A stretch of 64,000 nucleotides of DNA, taken from positions 62,001-126,000 of the forward strand of contig NZ_VLKR01000002.1 of assembly GCF_007830445.1 (NCBI RefSeq). Direction: 5' to 3'. This DNA is from Sphingobacterium siyangense (GTDB taxonomy: Bacteria > Bacteroidota > Bacteroidia > Sphingobacteriales > Sphingobacteriaceae). The number at the start of each line of letters is the position of its first letter. The stretch's first letter is position 1. Below, one piece after another: positions 1 to 7,540 of the stretch. A program made the position numbers and the translations under genes. The notes under the pieces are model-generated. The model had not been told where the DNA came from, ran no database searches, and worked only from the letters and a program-made list of their open reading frames with translations.

Positions 1-300
1 TTTATTTTTGAGAATTTTGTTGAAATTTGCAACTGGATCCCCAGTATTGCAGAAGCTTACAGAAATTTGGTGACACAGCGTGAAGAGCAACTTGTCTCTC
101 TATTTTTGTATTACGCTGAGTTAGGCATGTTTCGTTCTGATATACCCTTGGTAAATTTACAGGGGTTCGTGCGCCAACTTCTTATCATTTCAGATTTTTG
201 GAGCTCAAGCTATGCTGTTTTGGCTGCACACCAAAATGGAAATCCACTGGAAGATTATAGACAGACGATTCATACGGCCTTTTATCCATATCTTCTTTAA
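1..300 (+). CDS. TetR/AcrR-family transcriptional regulator, C-terminal part (cut by window edge)
   Basis: The reading frame is open from base 1 to the stop at 298-300, so the start lies outside the window. The visible ~99 residues match the ligand-binding C-terminal half of a TetR type common in Bacteroidota (the kind with a TetR_C domain after the helix-turn-helix). There is an alanine/arginine-rich helix with REEQL, then a segment with LLIISDFW, and the family-typical ending around FYPYLL. The DNA-binding half is not visible, so the regulated genes cannot be named. An isolated internal start at 67 would give only 77 residues and is unlikely to be real. Confidence 0.6.
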   Translation, partial: FIFENFVEICNWIPSIAEAYRNLVTQREEQLVSLFLYYAELGMFRSDIPLVNLQGFVRQLLIISDFWSSSYAVLAAHQNGNPLEDYRQTIHTAFYPYLL

Positions 301-334
301 AGGAACGGGGCAAATTGAATCGCTCCTTGGATTG

Positions 335-1180
335 TTATTCTTTCCTTAATGTGAAAATGGTAACCTCGGGTCGGGCGTTGAATCTGATGGGAATGCTGTG
401 TCCCAGTCCGCGGTTGATATATAATGTTCTGTCTCCGCTTATTTTCTTGATTCCTTGATCGTAGTTTTTATTTTTTACGGGAATAATCGGGGAGCCCCAA
501 AAAGGAATTCTTACTTGGCCAGCATGTGTGTGTCCTGCCAGGATCCAGCCATTGTATCTATTCCAGCCGTCGAGGTCTGCGGCATCCGGATTATGACATA
601 ATACTAAACTGGCTTGAGATTGATCGTAGTCTTTCATGGCCTTTACAAGGTCAAAGTTTGTTCCCCAAAAGTCATCTATACCAAATATTCTTAACCCTTG
701 GGTTATTACGCTTTCATTTCTCAATACTTTTATCGAATATCCATGGAGTAGGCTAACGATTGAATCTGCTGCCGCACTGTCCTGAAAATTTTTTCCATAG
801 TCATGATTGCCTAGAATTGCCAATGTTTGAAGTTTGCCTTTTGGGGCATCTTGCATGACTTCATTGAGTTGTTCTAAGGGGATTTTATTGTTAACAAGAC
901 GTACAAAATCGCCGGTGTATACCACGATATCGGGCTTTAATGCTCCGATTTCCCGAAAGGTTCTTTTTATAAAATCTTTATCCACATAGTTGCCGATATG
1001 GATGTCCGAGATCTGGATCAATGATTTTCCTTCCAATGCTTCTGGTAAATGTTTTACAGTTAGATTGATCTGCTCGTATTTTACCCAATGTGGCTCGATT
1101 TTCTAGCTGTAAAAACCGAGCAATGCACCCATTACGAATAAACATATTGCTATATGCTTTAATTTTCGCTTATTTTTCAT
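335..1180 (-). pseudogene. Metallophosphoesterase with an in-frame amber codon in the N-terminal membrane segment
   Basis: Full frame of 282 codons starting at the ATG at 1178-1180. Codons 1-25 encode a basic stretch and a hydrophobic membrane anchor. Codon 26 (1103-1105) is TAG. The frame then continues without interruption to 335. The calcineurin-like phosphoesterase motifs are all present after the stop: SDIH (about residues 58-61), GDF (~90), GNHD (~124-127), CHNPD and GHTHAG (~214). Family members such as YaeI/YkuE-type phosphoesterases usually carry a tryptophan-containing segment (a WRIEPHW-like string) just after the anchor, so TGG to TAG is the simplest explanation. Without readthrough only weak TTG starts (e.g. 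1036) remain, giving an unanchored 233-residue protein. It sits 9 bases after the upstream acetyltransferase stop and is probably co-transcribed with it. Confidence 0.75.
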
Positions 1181-1189
1181 AGCGCTAAA

Positions 1190-1690
1190 TTAACTTTTCC
1201 AGTCAGATTTGCTAATCTTCATATTGAGGCTTTTCCAGGTTTCGTTGCCAATTGTTACTTCCGAAATCATATTTTCGTTAATTCGAAAACCTACGGCTTC
1301 ATAACATCGGATTGCATTGTGATTCCAGTCATAAACGTTTAAATCGGCTGTTTCATAATTGCCTTCAATAAAAAGCCGCCTGAGGAGTGTGTTCACAGTG
1401 CTCTTGCCGTAACCTTTATTTCGTTCGGAACTTTTTGCAATTAGGATGCGGCAAAGTCTTGGAATGTCCCGTTCGAAGCTTAATTCGCAGTGGCCGATAA
1501 TTTCTTTGGTTGCTGTGTCGATTATTTTAAAGGCGTTTCGCTTTAGGTCTTGAATGTATTTTTCAAGTTGGTAATCGGTAAGCGGAAACGAAAAATACGG
1601 TCCTGCGAACTGTAATAGTTCCTCTGCTGATCGAATCCATGACTTAAAAAGCGGAAAATCTGATTTTTCGAATTGAAGTAGTGTTATCAT
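1190..1690 (-). CDS. GNAT-family N-acetyltransferase
   Basis: 166 residues with the GNAT fold. The acetyl-CoA pyrophosphate-binding motif A lies around residues 80-105 (RILIA followed by RNKGYGKS), and the second acetyl-CoA motif is near 120-135 (YDWNHNAIRCYEAVGF). The arrangement resembles RimJ/RimL-type or antibiotic/amine acetyltransferases; the substrate cannot be read from the sequence. It starts with ATG at 1690 and is followed after 9 bases by the interrupted phosphoesterase frame, suggesting one transcript. Confidence 0.8.
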   Translation of the reverse strand: MITLLQFEKSDFPLFKSWIRSAEELLQFAGPYFSFPLTDYQLEKYIQDLKRNAFKIIDTATKEIIGHCELSFERDIPRLCRILIAKSSERNKGYGKSTVNTLLRRLFIEGNYETADLNVYDWNHNAIRCYEAVGFRINENMISEVTIGNETWKSLNMKISKSDWKS

Positions 1691-1805
1691 GATTATTGTC
1701 TAGTTGCCGTTCTGAAGGTAAATCAATTTAGAAAATTCTCGAGCCCGATCCTAAAGAAATTACTGAATTTTACGAAATTCGTGTGAAATATATTAAAAGA
1801 GTATT

Positions 1806-2285
1806 ATGCCGCAGCTTATTTTAGATACAATTATAGAAGCTCCTTTATCGGTTGTTTTTGACTTGGCACGTAGTATTGATCTGCATATGTATTCGACAAA
1901 GAAAACTGGGGAGAAGGCAATTGATGGGGTGACGACAGGATTAATCGAGGTAGGTCAGCATGTGCGTTGGCGTGCAAGGCATCTTGGCGTAAAGCAAACA
2001 TTAACTGTACAGATAACAGCGATGGAAAAATCTCATTTTTTCGAAGATCGAATGACTCAAGGAGTGTTTCATTCGATGGATCACCAGCATATTTTCAAGG
2101 AACTGGAACATGGTAAAGTATTAATGCGCGATGTGTTCAATTTTAAGGCTCCTCTCGGGGTTCTGGGAAGGCTTGCAGAATGGCTATTTTTAACCCGATA
2201 CATGTTGCGCTTTCTGGAAGAAAGAAACCAGGTGATCAAAGAAGTTGCTGAGTCGGGTAAATATCGGCTGTATCTTCCAGTCTAG
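1806..2285 (+). CDS. SRPBCC (START-like) family protein
   Basis: 159 residues with the layout of the SRPBCC hydrophobic-ligand fold. An N-terminal beta strand (LILDTIIEAP) leads into the typical two short helices around VVFDLARSIDLHM. Central strands include QTLTVQIT and KVLMRDVFNF, and a long C-terminal helix covers residues ~120-150. Bacteroidota proteins of this type are often annotated as cell division inhibitor or polyketide-cyclase-like; the ligand and role are unknown. The gene is divergent from the upstream acetyltransferase with about 115 bp between them. No consensus promoter was recognised. Confidence 0.65.
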   Translation: MPQLILDTIIEAPLSVVFDLARSIDLHMYSTKKTGEKAIDGVTTGLIEVGQHVRWRARHLGVKQTLTVQITAMEKSHFFEDRMTQGVFHSMDHQHIFKELEHGKVLMRDVFNFKAPLGVLGRLAEWLFLTRYMLRFLEERNQVIKEVAESGKYRLYLPV

Positions 2286-2445
2286 TTTTCTTTGGGAATA
2301 AGCGATAGGTTGTAGGTGTCGACTGTTGGTTTTCGCGAGAAGCATAGGACTGAATTTTTTAACTGGATCACATTTAGCAGTTCAATGAGCGATGATATGG
2401 GGATGCTCCGCTTTTTCGCTGAATTATCTGAAAACTCGTATGTGT

Positions 2446-3066
2446 TTAATGGTTTCTAGCGACAACAACTATCGTTGGATTTTCCTTCCGAAGTTGCTCC
2501 TGTAAGAAATCAAAAGCTCCTTTCTGATTCATGGTGACCTGATAGATTTTGTTGAATTCATTATAGAAATAGATGCGATAGCTGTTGGGCCCCCGGTAGT
2601 TTCTTATGATTTTTGTTTCAATGCGATGGATTTGACTAATTGGGATCTGTTTGTTTCCAATGAATGGGAAAAATAAAATTTCATTTTCACAAAAAAGATA
2701 TGGGGAGATAGCTGAAAAGATGCGGACCAGCCGTCTGCTATATTGTTGGTAGATATCAAGATCATCGTCGTTCAGTTGTTGTAGTGCATGGATGAATTTT
2801 TGGTTTTTAATGTAAGCTATCCAACTCAACAGGCCGAACGCAAAGCCTAGGTAAGCGAAAAGAAAGGATAGGGTAGGGAGTGATTTGTAAAAAAACGATA
2901 GCCTGTCTTCACTGTCCGACCATTTCTGAAAAAAAGACAGCAGAAAAAATCCGTAACAAAAAACGAACATCGCGAGGAATATACCAATGATTACATTGCG
3001 GGTTTTCCTGATTTTTACAAGTTCTGCTTTTAAAAATGATCTCGATAAAGAGGGGGTGTTACTCAT
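2446..3066 (-). CDS. Hypothetical membrane protein with two transmembrane segments
   Basis: 206 residues. Two hydrophobic segments lie at about 25-48 and 66-86. They are followed by a soluble domain of ~115 residues carrying RIETKIIR, a YRIYFYNEFNKIYQV strand pair and a C-terminal acidic/basic helix. The two-TM plus small cytoplasmic domain layout recalls YcxB-like/bacterial PH-like proteins, but no diagnostic motif is visible, so no function is assigned. ATG start at 3066. It stands alone between two gene-poor stretches. Confidence 0.6.
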   Translation of the reverse strand: MSNTPSLSRSFLKAELVKIRKTRNVIIGIFLAMFVFCYGFFLLSFFQKWSDSEDRLSFFYKSLPTLSFLFAYLGFAFGLLSWIAYIKNQKFIHALQQLNDDDLDIYQQYSRRLVRIFSAISPYLFCENEILFFPFIGNKQIPISQIHRIETKIIRNYRGPNSYRIYFYNEFNKIYQVTMNQKGAFDFLQEQLRKENPTIVVVARNH

Positions 3067-4502
3067 GGTTTGTTGGGAAAACTTAAATATAATAAAAGCG
3101 TTTGTTTTGTTCTGTGTGAATTTGATTTTAATGGATTTGGGTAGTTTTAGTTGTAATGTTTTACTTAAGGCTATTCTGTTTATTTAGCTGTATTAAATCT
3201 TCTTATTGATTTATTTTGTTGTTTTTTGAAGCTATTGGCTATACCGAAAGGGGTGTCTAACTCATCACATTCCAGTGCTGGTCCGATGCTGTGAAGGTTG
3301 TTTTAAGCTCGTTTTTGCTTCTTTTTTTCTTGAGTGACCGTAAGGTGCTTTACTCGGAGAAGATGTCTTAAATCGATTAAAAGAGGGCTAGAATTAAGTC
3401 TGGTGATTTGGATGGTTGGTCTCGGTCGCCGCAGATCGATTCAGGCGGGAGTTGCGTGTCTATGTAGCGGACAAGTGTCCTGTATCATCCTATAGTTTTG
3501 CTGAAAGGTTGTTATTACTCGTTCTAAGTAATTTTATTCAAATTGTAAGTAAAGGACTAATTGTGTAGAGATGTTGTCTTAGATCGAATTAAAATGGTGT
3601 AAAATCCGGTGTTTGCTTATATTTAATGAAGTGGTCTTTACAAATGAACTTGCTTTGGGTGTCGAAACGTTTCGCATGATGTTGGTAGAAGCGCTAGAGA
3701 AATTATAGTTAAGTACAAGTGCGCGCTCTACTACATGGATGCTCTTTTCGTAGGTAATCATCGTTAATGGCGGGAACTGTGACCTCGAACTGTACAATAC
3801 ACATGAAGAATTTAAAGATTGTGGTCTCCTGTATTTTTTTGTATCCGGCACTGGAGGGAATGCCCGCTTTAGCGCTATCCATGAATAACAGAAAGGGTGT
3901 GGATAAAATTTTATCCACACCCTTTCTGTTATAAAAATCAAGCTTTTTAAACCGTTTTATATGTGTTTTATTTATTTATATAAAATATGTAATATGTTGT
4001 TGTTTAGATGTTAATTTGTATTTTTTTTGGTTTTATATTAAAAGCTGCAAAATTGTATGAAAATGGTGTGATAGTCAGAAAATAATTCATGTTTTTTGGG
4101 TTTAACCCAAAAGAAATACGTCAAAAAAGGAGCATTGTTGCCTTGGTATAGGCTGACAAAAAGCCTATTTCCTTGTTTCATGGAGCGGATTAAATAAAAA
4201 GTGAGGGTTACTTTCAGGGAGTTATATCGAGTTTGGTGGCGACCTGATAACAAGTTTAGAAATGGTCTTGGGGTATCCTATTTCGCGTAATTTCAATGAT
4301 TTGAATAATTGGATGCCGGGACGCTTAAATGCGATACATTCTAATGTTTTGTAATTTTTATATTGCTTTTAATCAGCTGTGTTATGTGGATTATGTGAAC
4401 GTGTAGTTTTATACGAAAAAAAGCGAATTTTACGTCTTCCGAATTATTTTCAAAACGGTACTCAATAGAAAAAATGAAGGAAAAAGCTGAAGATTTAGCC
4501 TG
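3067..4502. other. 1.4-kb gene-free region rich in palindromes
   Basis: No convincing protein-coding gene is present. The small frames here (up to 120 codons) lack recognisable domains, overlap palindromes and run opposite to each other. Structured elements are: CGAAACGTTTCG at 3663-3674 (a LacI-type operator shape), a 48-bp perfect palindrome at 3885-3932, a very AT-rich stretch at about 3933-4060, TTTTGGGTT/AACCCAAAA around 4094-4112, and the stem ATAGGCT/AGCCTAT at 4148-4168. A near-consensus DnaA 9-mer (TGTGGATTA) sits at 4385-4393 in a cluster of TGTG motifs. It could hold an untranslated RNA, a replication or nucleoid site, or decayed sequence. Confidence 0.5.
3885..3932. repeat. Perfect 48-bp palindrome with two back-to-back DnaA-box 9-mers
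   Basis: Two 24-base arms meet with no spacer at 3908/3909 and match at every position. Inside are TGTGGATAA (3898-3906) and TTATCCACA (3911-3919), each identical to the consensus DnaA box, separated only by AATT. No poly-T tract follows on either strand, so it is not a standard intrinsic terminator, although an RNA copy would form a strong hairpin. An AT-rich segment lies immediately to the right. An origin or DnaA-titration role is speculation; a terminator-like hairpin or a decayed inverted duplication are alternatives. Confidence 0.6.
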
Positions 4503-4982
4503 TTAATCCAAGGAATTACCCGTGGTTTTATTCGGGTCGATATGGCTTTTCGTTAACAGGATTTTCCCTTTAATCAGGTCATCATTGAATTGGCCGACCG
4601 TTGTTTTTTGAAGCATTTCCGAGAGGTTGTTGCGTATGCTTTTGAACTCGTGATGCAAGGGACAGGGATATTGTTCGGAGCAGAATTCAAGCCCCATGCC
4701 GCAGCCGACAAATAGACTTTCACCATCGATCGCTTTGACGACTTCGGATAGTGGAGTGGACATGTCTTCCCTATCGAGGTAAAATCCACCACCAGGTCCC
4801 TTCATGGATCGAATGATACCTGCACGGCTTAGATTCTGTAGTATCTTGCCTAGAAAAGCTTCCGGAGAATGGATGCTCTCTGCTATTTCTTTTATGCTCA
4901 CGCGTTTATTTTCTTGGGAGCTTTGTGCGATAAAAAAAACTGCCCGTAGTCCATATTCACATGTTTTAGAAAAAATACCCAT
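4503..4982 (-). CDS. Rrf2-family transcriptional regulator (NsrR/IscR-like, probable Fe-S sensor)
   Basis: 159 residues. Residues 1-70 form the Rrf2 winged helix: CEYGLRA at the start, the recognition region AFLGKILQNLSRAGII, then the wing KGPGGGF. Three cysteines at positions 94, 101 and 107 (C-x6-C-x5-C) lie where NsrR and IscR hold their iron-sulfur cluster, though the first spacing is wider than in E. coli NsrR (x4) or IscR (x5). The gene lies directly downstream of the flavohaemoglobin gene on the same strand, so it is likely the nitric-oxide-responsive repressor of that gene. A TACATTTG -7-like element at 5000-5007 may provide its own promoter. Confidence 0.85.
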   Translation of the reverse strand: MGIFSKTCEYGLRAVFFIAQSSQENKRVSIKEIAESIHSPEAFLGKILQNLSRAGIIRSMKGPGGGFYLDREDMSTPLSEVVKAIDGESLFVGCGMGLEFCSEQYPCPLHHEFKSIRNNLSEMLQKTTVGQFNDDLIKGKILLTKSHIDPNKTTGNSLD

Positions 4983-5016
4983 AATCTTTTTGCTTTTTGC
5001 AAATGTACAAAATCAA

Positions 5017-5059
5017 AAATAGCCATCCGCCAATGATTAAAAATTAGGGATGACTATTT
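5017..5059 (-). terminator. Probable intrinsic terminator of hmp
   Basis: Arms of 12 bases at 5017-5028 and 5048-5059 pair with a single G-U wobble over a 19-base loop. On the minus strand the stem runs into TTTTTGATTTTG. It sits 20 bases after the hmp stop and before the Rrf2 gene, so it probably ends most hmp transcripts and may attenuate read-through into the regulator. Confidence 0.6.
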
Positions 5060-5079
5060 GATGAAGTGGGGTAGTGCAA

Positions 5080-6282
5080 TTAATTTAGTTGCAAAGATGC
5101 TGGACCAAATTCTTCGAAATGAATGTTCTCAGCGTTGACACCCTGATTCGTTAAATATTGGAAGTGCTTTTTGATAAATCCTGATGGGCCACAGAGGTAA
5201 TAGTTTGCCTCCTGTGGAAGATGCGAAGCATCTATTTTAGCGAGATCAACCCAACCCACAAGTACGTCGGCATCCGCATCTTGAGCTTCGTCATAGAAAG
5301 AAAAACTAGTTATGTTTTGATGTTGATTTTCCAATGTTATTAATCTTTCTTTAAACGCATGTAAATCAGGGTTACGGCAACCGTGGATCCAAGTGATTGG
5401 TTTGTCTTCTTTCTTGTCAGCTAAATGCTCTAACATGGCAATTAATGGGGTCTGACCAACTCCACCACTAATAAATACATGTGGTTTTTCACTTTCGATA
5501 AGTTGAAAGGAACCTGTAGGTGCTGTGAGTTCCAGTTGTTTTCCAACTTCAAAGTATTGATGTATATAATTACTCACCATACCCTCAGGTTTTCCTTCCG
5601 TAGCTTCTCTTTTTACCGAAATCCGAAGGTACTCTCCATTGCTCGCATCGGAAAGACTATATTGTCTTGGTTGATACAGGTGTAATTCGGGAAGAAATAC
5701 ACGTACACTTACATACTGGCCTGCCTCATGTTTTGGAAGTTTTCCTTGATCTGTTGGCTTAAGATAAATAGACTGAATCTCGGCGGTCTCAGATACCACT
5801 TTTACAATGGTGAATGGCTTCCAACCCGTCCATCCGCCCTCGTTCTGGATCATTTGATCATACATATCCTTTTCGACTCCGATCATCAGATCTGCTAATT
5901 GAAAATAGGCAACTTTCCAGGCTTCAATCAGTTCTTCTGTTGCTGCATCCCCCAATACTTCTTGAATGGAGGCCAATAGATGCTTGCCAACAATCTGATA
6001 ATGCTCCGGACGAATATTGAGACTACTGTGTTTTTGTCCAATATGTTTCACTGCAGAAAGGAGGACTGCGGGATTCTCGATATGCTCCGCATAGGCTAAC
6101 ACAGCTGTAGCCAACGCCGTTTGTTGTCGCGCATTTTGTTGGTTTCCCATATTGAAGATATGTTTAAGCTCAGGATTGTGGGCAAACATACGTTTGTAAA
6201 AATAACTAGTCAGCGCTACACCATGTTCTTTTAAAATCGGTACAGTGCCTTTGATTAACTCTTTTTGTGCTTCAGTAATCAT
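5080..6282 (-). CDS. hmp: NO-inducible flavohaemoprotein (nitric oxide dioxygenase)
   Basis: 400 residues, the usual length of flavohaemoglobins. The globin domain (1-~140) carries the proximal haem ligand His85 (KHSS), distal Tyr29 and Gln53, and Tyr95, all at the E. coli Hmp positions. An FAD-binding ferredoxin-reductase domain (~150-260) contains RQYSLSD. The NAD(P)H domain (~265-400) contains GGVGQTPLI and YLCGP. It oxidises NO to nitrate with O2 and NAD(P)H in the cytoplasm. It is followed by an Rrf2 regulator with a cysteine triad, and its promoter carries a 26-bp dyad overlapping the -33 element, consistent with NO-controlled repression. Confidence 0.95.
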   Translation of the reverse strand: MITEAQKELIKGTVPILKEHGVALTSYFYKRMFAHNPELKHIFNMGNQQNARQQTALATAVLAYAEHIENPAVLLSAVKHIGQKHSSLNIRPEHYQIVGKHLLASIQEVLGDAATEELIEAWKVAYFQLADLMIGVEKDMYDQMIQNEGGWTGWKPFTIVKVVSETAEIQSIYLKPTDQGKLPKHEAGQYVSVRVFLPELHLYQPRQYSLSDASNGEYLRISVKREATEGKPEGMVSNYIHQYFEVGKQLELTAPTGSFQLIESEKPHVFISGGVGQTPLIAMLEHLADKKEDKPITWIHGCRNPDLHAFKERLITLENQHQNITSFSFYDEAQDADADVLVGWVDLAKIDASHLPQEANYYLCGPSGFIKKHFQYLTNQGVNAENIHFEEFGPASLQLN

Positions 6283-6309
6283 AATAAAATATTTAAATAC
6301 CTTTTTATC

Positions 6310-6330
6310 TTTTATTTGATCGGAATAAAA
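6310..6330. promoter_or_regulatory. Second inverted repeat in the hmp leader
   Basis: TTTTATT, 7 bases, AATAAAA, lying between the proposed transcription start and the hmp ATG. The half-site TCTTTTATT at 6308-6316 is the same 9-mer as the right arm of the operator at 6438-6446, so this may be an auxiliary binding site for the same regulator. Arms are pure A/T, so chance is possible. Confidence 0.35.
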
Positions 6331-6403
6331 AACAAAAAATCCACCTCGCTACGAGGAATTTTGTAAACCTTGATAGGGTTCATTTGCAAGTGACTATCGG
6401 GTA

Positions 6404-6446
6404 CAAAAATAGAAATTTATAATAAAAGACAAAAATATCTTTTATT
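6404..6446 (-). promoter_or_regulatory. hmp promoter with overlapping operator-like dyad
   Basis: On the minus strand there is TTG at 6432-6430, an 18-bp spacer, then TATTTTTG at 6411-6404, which fits the Bacteroidota TTG/TAnnTTTG promoter. The dyad AATAAAAGA-N8-TCTTTTATT (6421-6446, nine perfect pairs) covers the -33 element. The shape resembles NsrR/Rrf2 sites (AAGATG-type half sites). A repressor bound here would block RNA polymerase. The leader to the ATG is about 115 bases. Confidence 0.6.
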
Positions 6447-6535
6447 ATTTTTTACCTGTTGTTTGGTCATCACCTGATCGATTGAAAAAGTATTATTATG
6501 ATCAGCTCTGGCTATTCACAAGTTTTTAACCCTGG

Positions 6536-7375
6536 CTATTCCCATGTTTTGAGGTTTTTAGGGTAAAATGTCCATTCAGGGGTTTTTATAATATCCTGGT
6601 CTATATCGTACCAAGGACTAAGCGTGCTGTTGTTCCAATTGTTTAAAATTTGTATTTCTTGGGCTGGCATGTAACTTTGCGCGAGCAGCACGATTGTTTT
6701 TCCAGTATTGTCCTTGGCTAGATCAACTACAATGATTGCGTGGCCAATGGGTGATCCTTTCTGGATAAAAGTATCTCCAATCTTAACTTCCTGAGTCGTT
6801 TTTGCGCTGGGCAGCTCATCGTGTAGCGAAGCCGTATTGGCATAGGCAAACACATATTCCAGGTATTTCCAATAGGTTGGGTAGGAGTAGTCTCCTTTTG
6901 CATAGTTTGTATATGCGCGGGGCTTGCTATCGGAAAGGAAGTTGAATTTGATATCCTTATACCGCTTTTGTTGGTATAAGTAATCTGCCCTGAGTCGCAT
7001 TACAGCATCGGCGCATTGGTGTAAATCGCGCTTTCCTATGTCTAGCTTCACAACACTATTGTAGATGTTATTTCTAGGTTTAATTTTTCCGTTATAATAA
7101 TGTACCTCCTGGTCGATGGGGTATAATGGAAGATTTTCGAGAAAATTTCCAAATTCTTCGACCCGGTAGGTAGGCCTTTTAAAGCCTTCTGGTAACAAAA
7201 TGCGCGATTTGATCGTCATCCCATCGGGGTTGATAAACTGATTTCCGTTAGGTGCTATTGACGCAGTAGTTGCCGGATTCAAAGTTTTGTTATTAGGTGC
7301 AGCAACATTTGGCTGCCCACATCCACTGAAAACCTGACACGAGAGGAGTGGAATGAGTACATATATTGATCTCAT
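6536..7375 (-). CDS. DUF4846 domain-containing lipoprotein
   Basis: 279 residues starting with a lipoprotein signal peptide; the lipobox ends at Cys19 (VFSGC). A threonine/asparagine-rich linker follows to about residue 55. The main domain includes RVEEFGNFLENLPL, DLHQCADAVMRLRADYLY and a C-terminal GHAIIVVDLA / VLLAQSYMPAQEI segment, the hallmarks of DUF4846, a family with a cysteine/histidine-containing fold of unknown enzymology. It is probably anchored to the periplasmic or outer-membrane face. The N-terminal start is fixed by the signal peptide. It is divergent from the large glycan gene at 7541. Confidence 0.8.
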   Translation of the reverse strand: MRSIYVLIPLLSCQVFSGCGQPNVAAPNNKTLNPATTASIAPNGNQFINPDGMTIKSRILLPEGFKRPTYRVEEFGNFLENLPLYPIDQEVHYYNGKIKPRNNIYNSVVKLDIGKRDLHQCADAVMRLRADYLYQQKRYKDIKFNFLSDSKPRAYTNYAKGDYSYPTYWKYLEYVFAYANTASLHDELPSAKTTQEVKIGDTFIQKGSPIGHAIIVVDLAKDNTGKTIVLLAQSYMPAQEIQILNNWNNSTLSPWYDIDQDIIKTPEWTFYPKNLKTWE

Positions 7376-7540
7376 ATAAAAGTTTCTGAGCTAGTGTATT
7401 GCGTTTTATCGAATATACTTAAATTTAGATATAATTCGAAGTGTGAATCATTTGAAAAAATTAAGAAATTTTTAAGCTATTCATCTACTTTTTGGATCAT
7501 TTTCTGATGTAGCTTAGCCGAAGTTAATAAGAATACGATT

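Noticed and set aside
3579..3941. Minus-strand open frame of 120 codons (and an overlapping 69-codon frame) in the gene-free region
   Set aside because: No recognisable domain, odd composition, runs through the 48-bp palindrome, and competes with another overlapping frame; treated as chance.
4038..4253. Minus-strand 71-codon frame
   Set aside because: No conserved pattern or start signal, and it contains two of the palindromes; not called as a gene.
3067..4502. Chromosomal replication origin call
   Set aside because: DnaA boxes and an AT-rich tract are suggestive, but no dnaA/dnaN neighbours and no visible strand-composition switch; kept only as a finding, not annotated as an origin.
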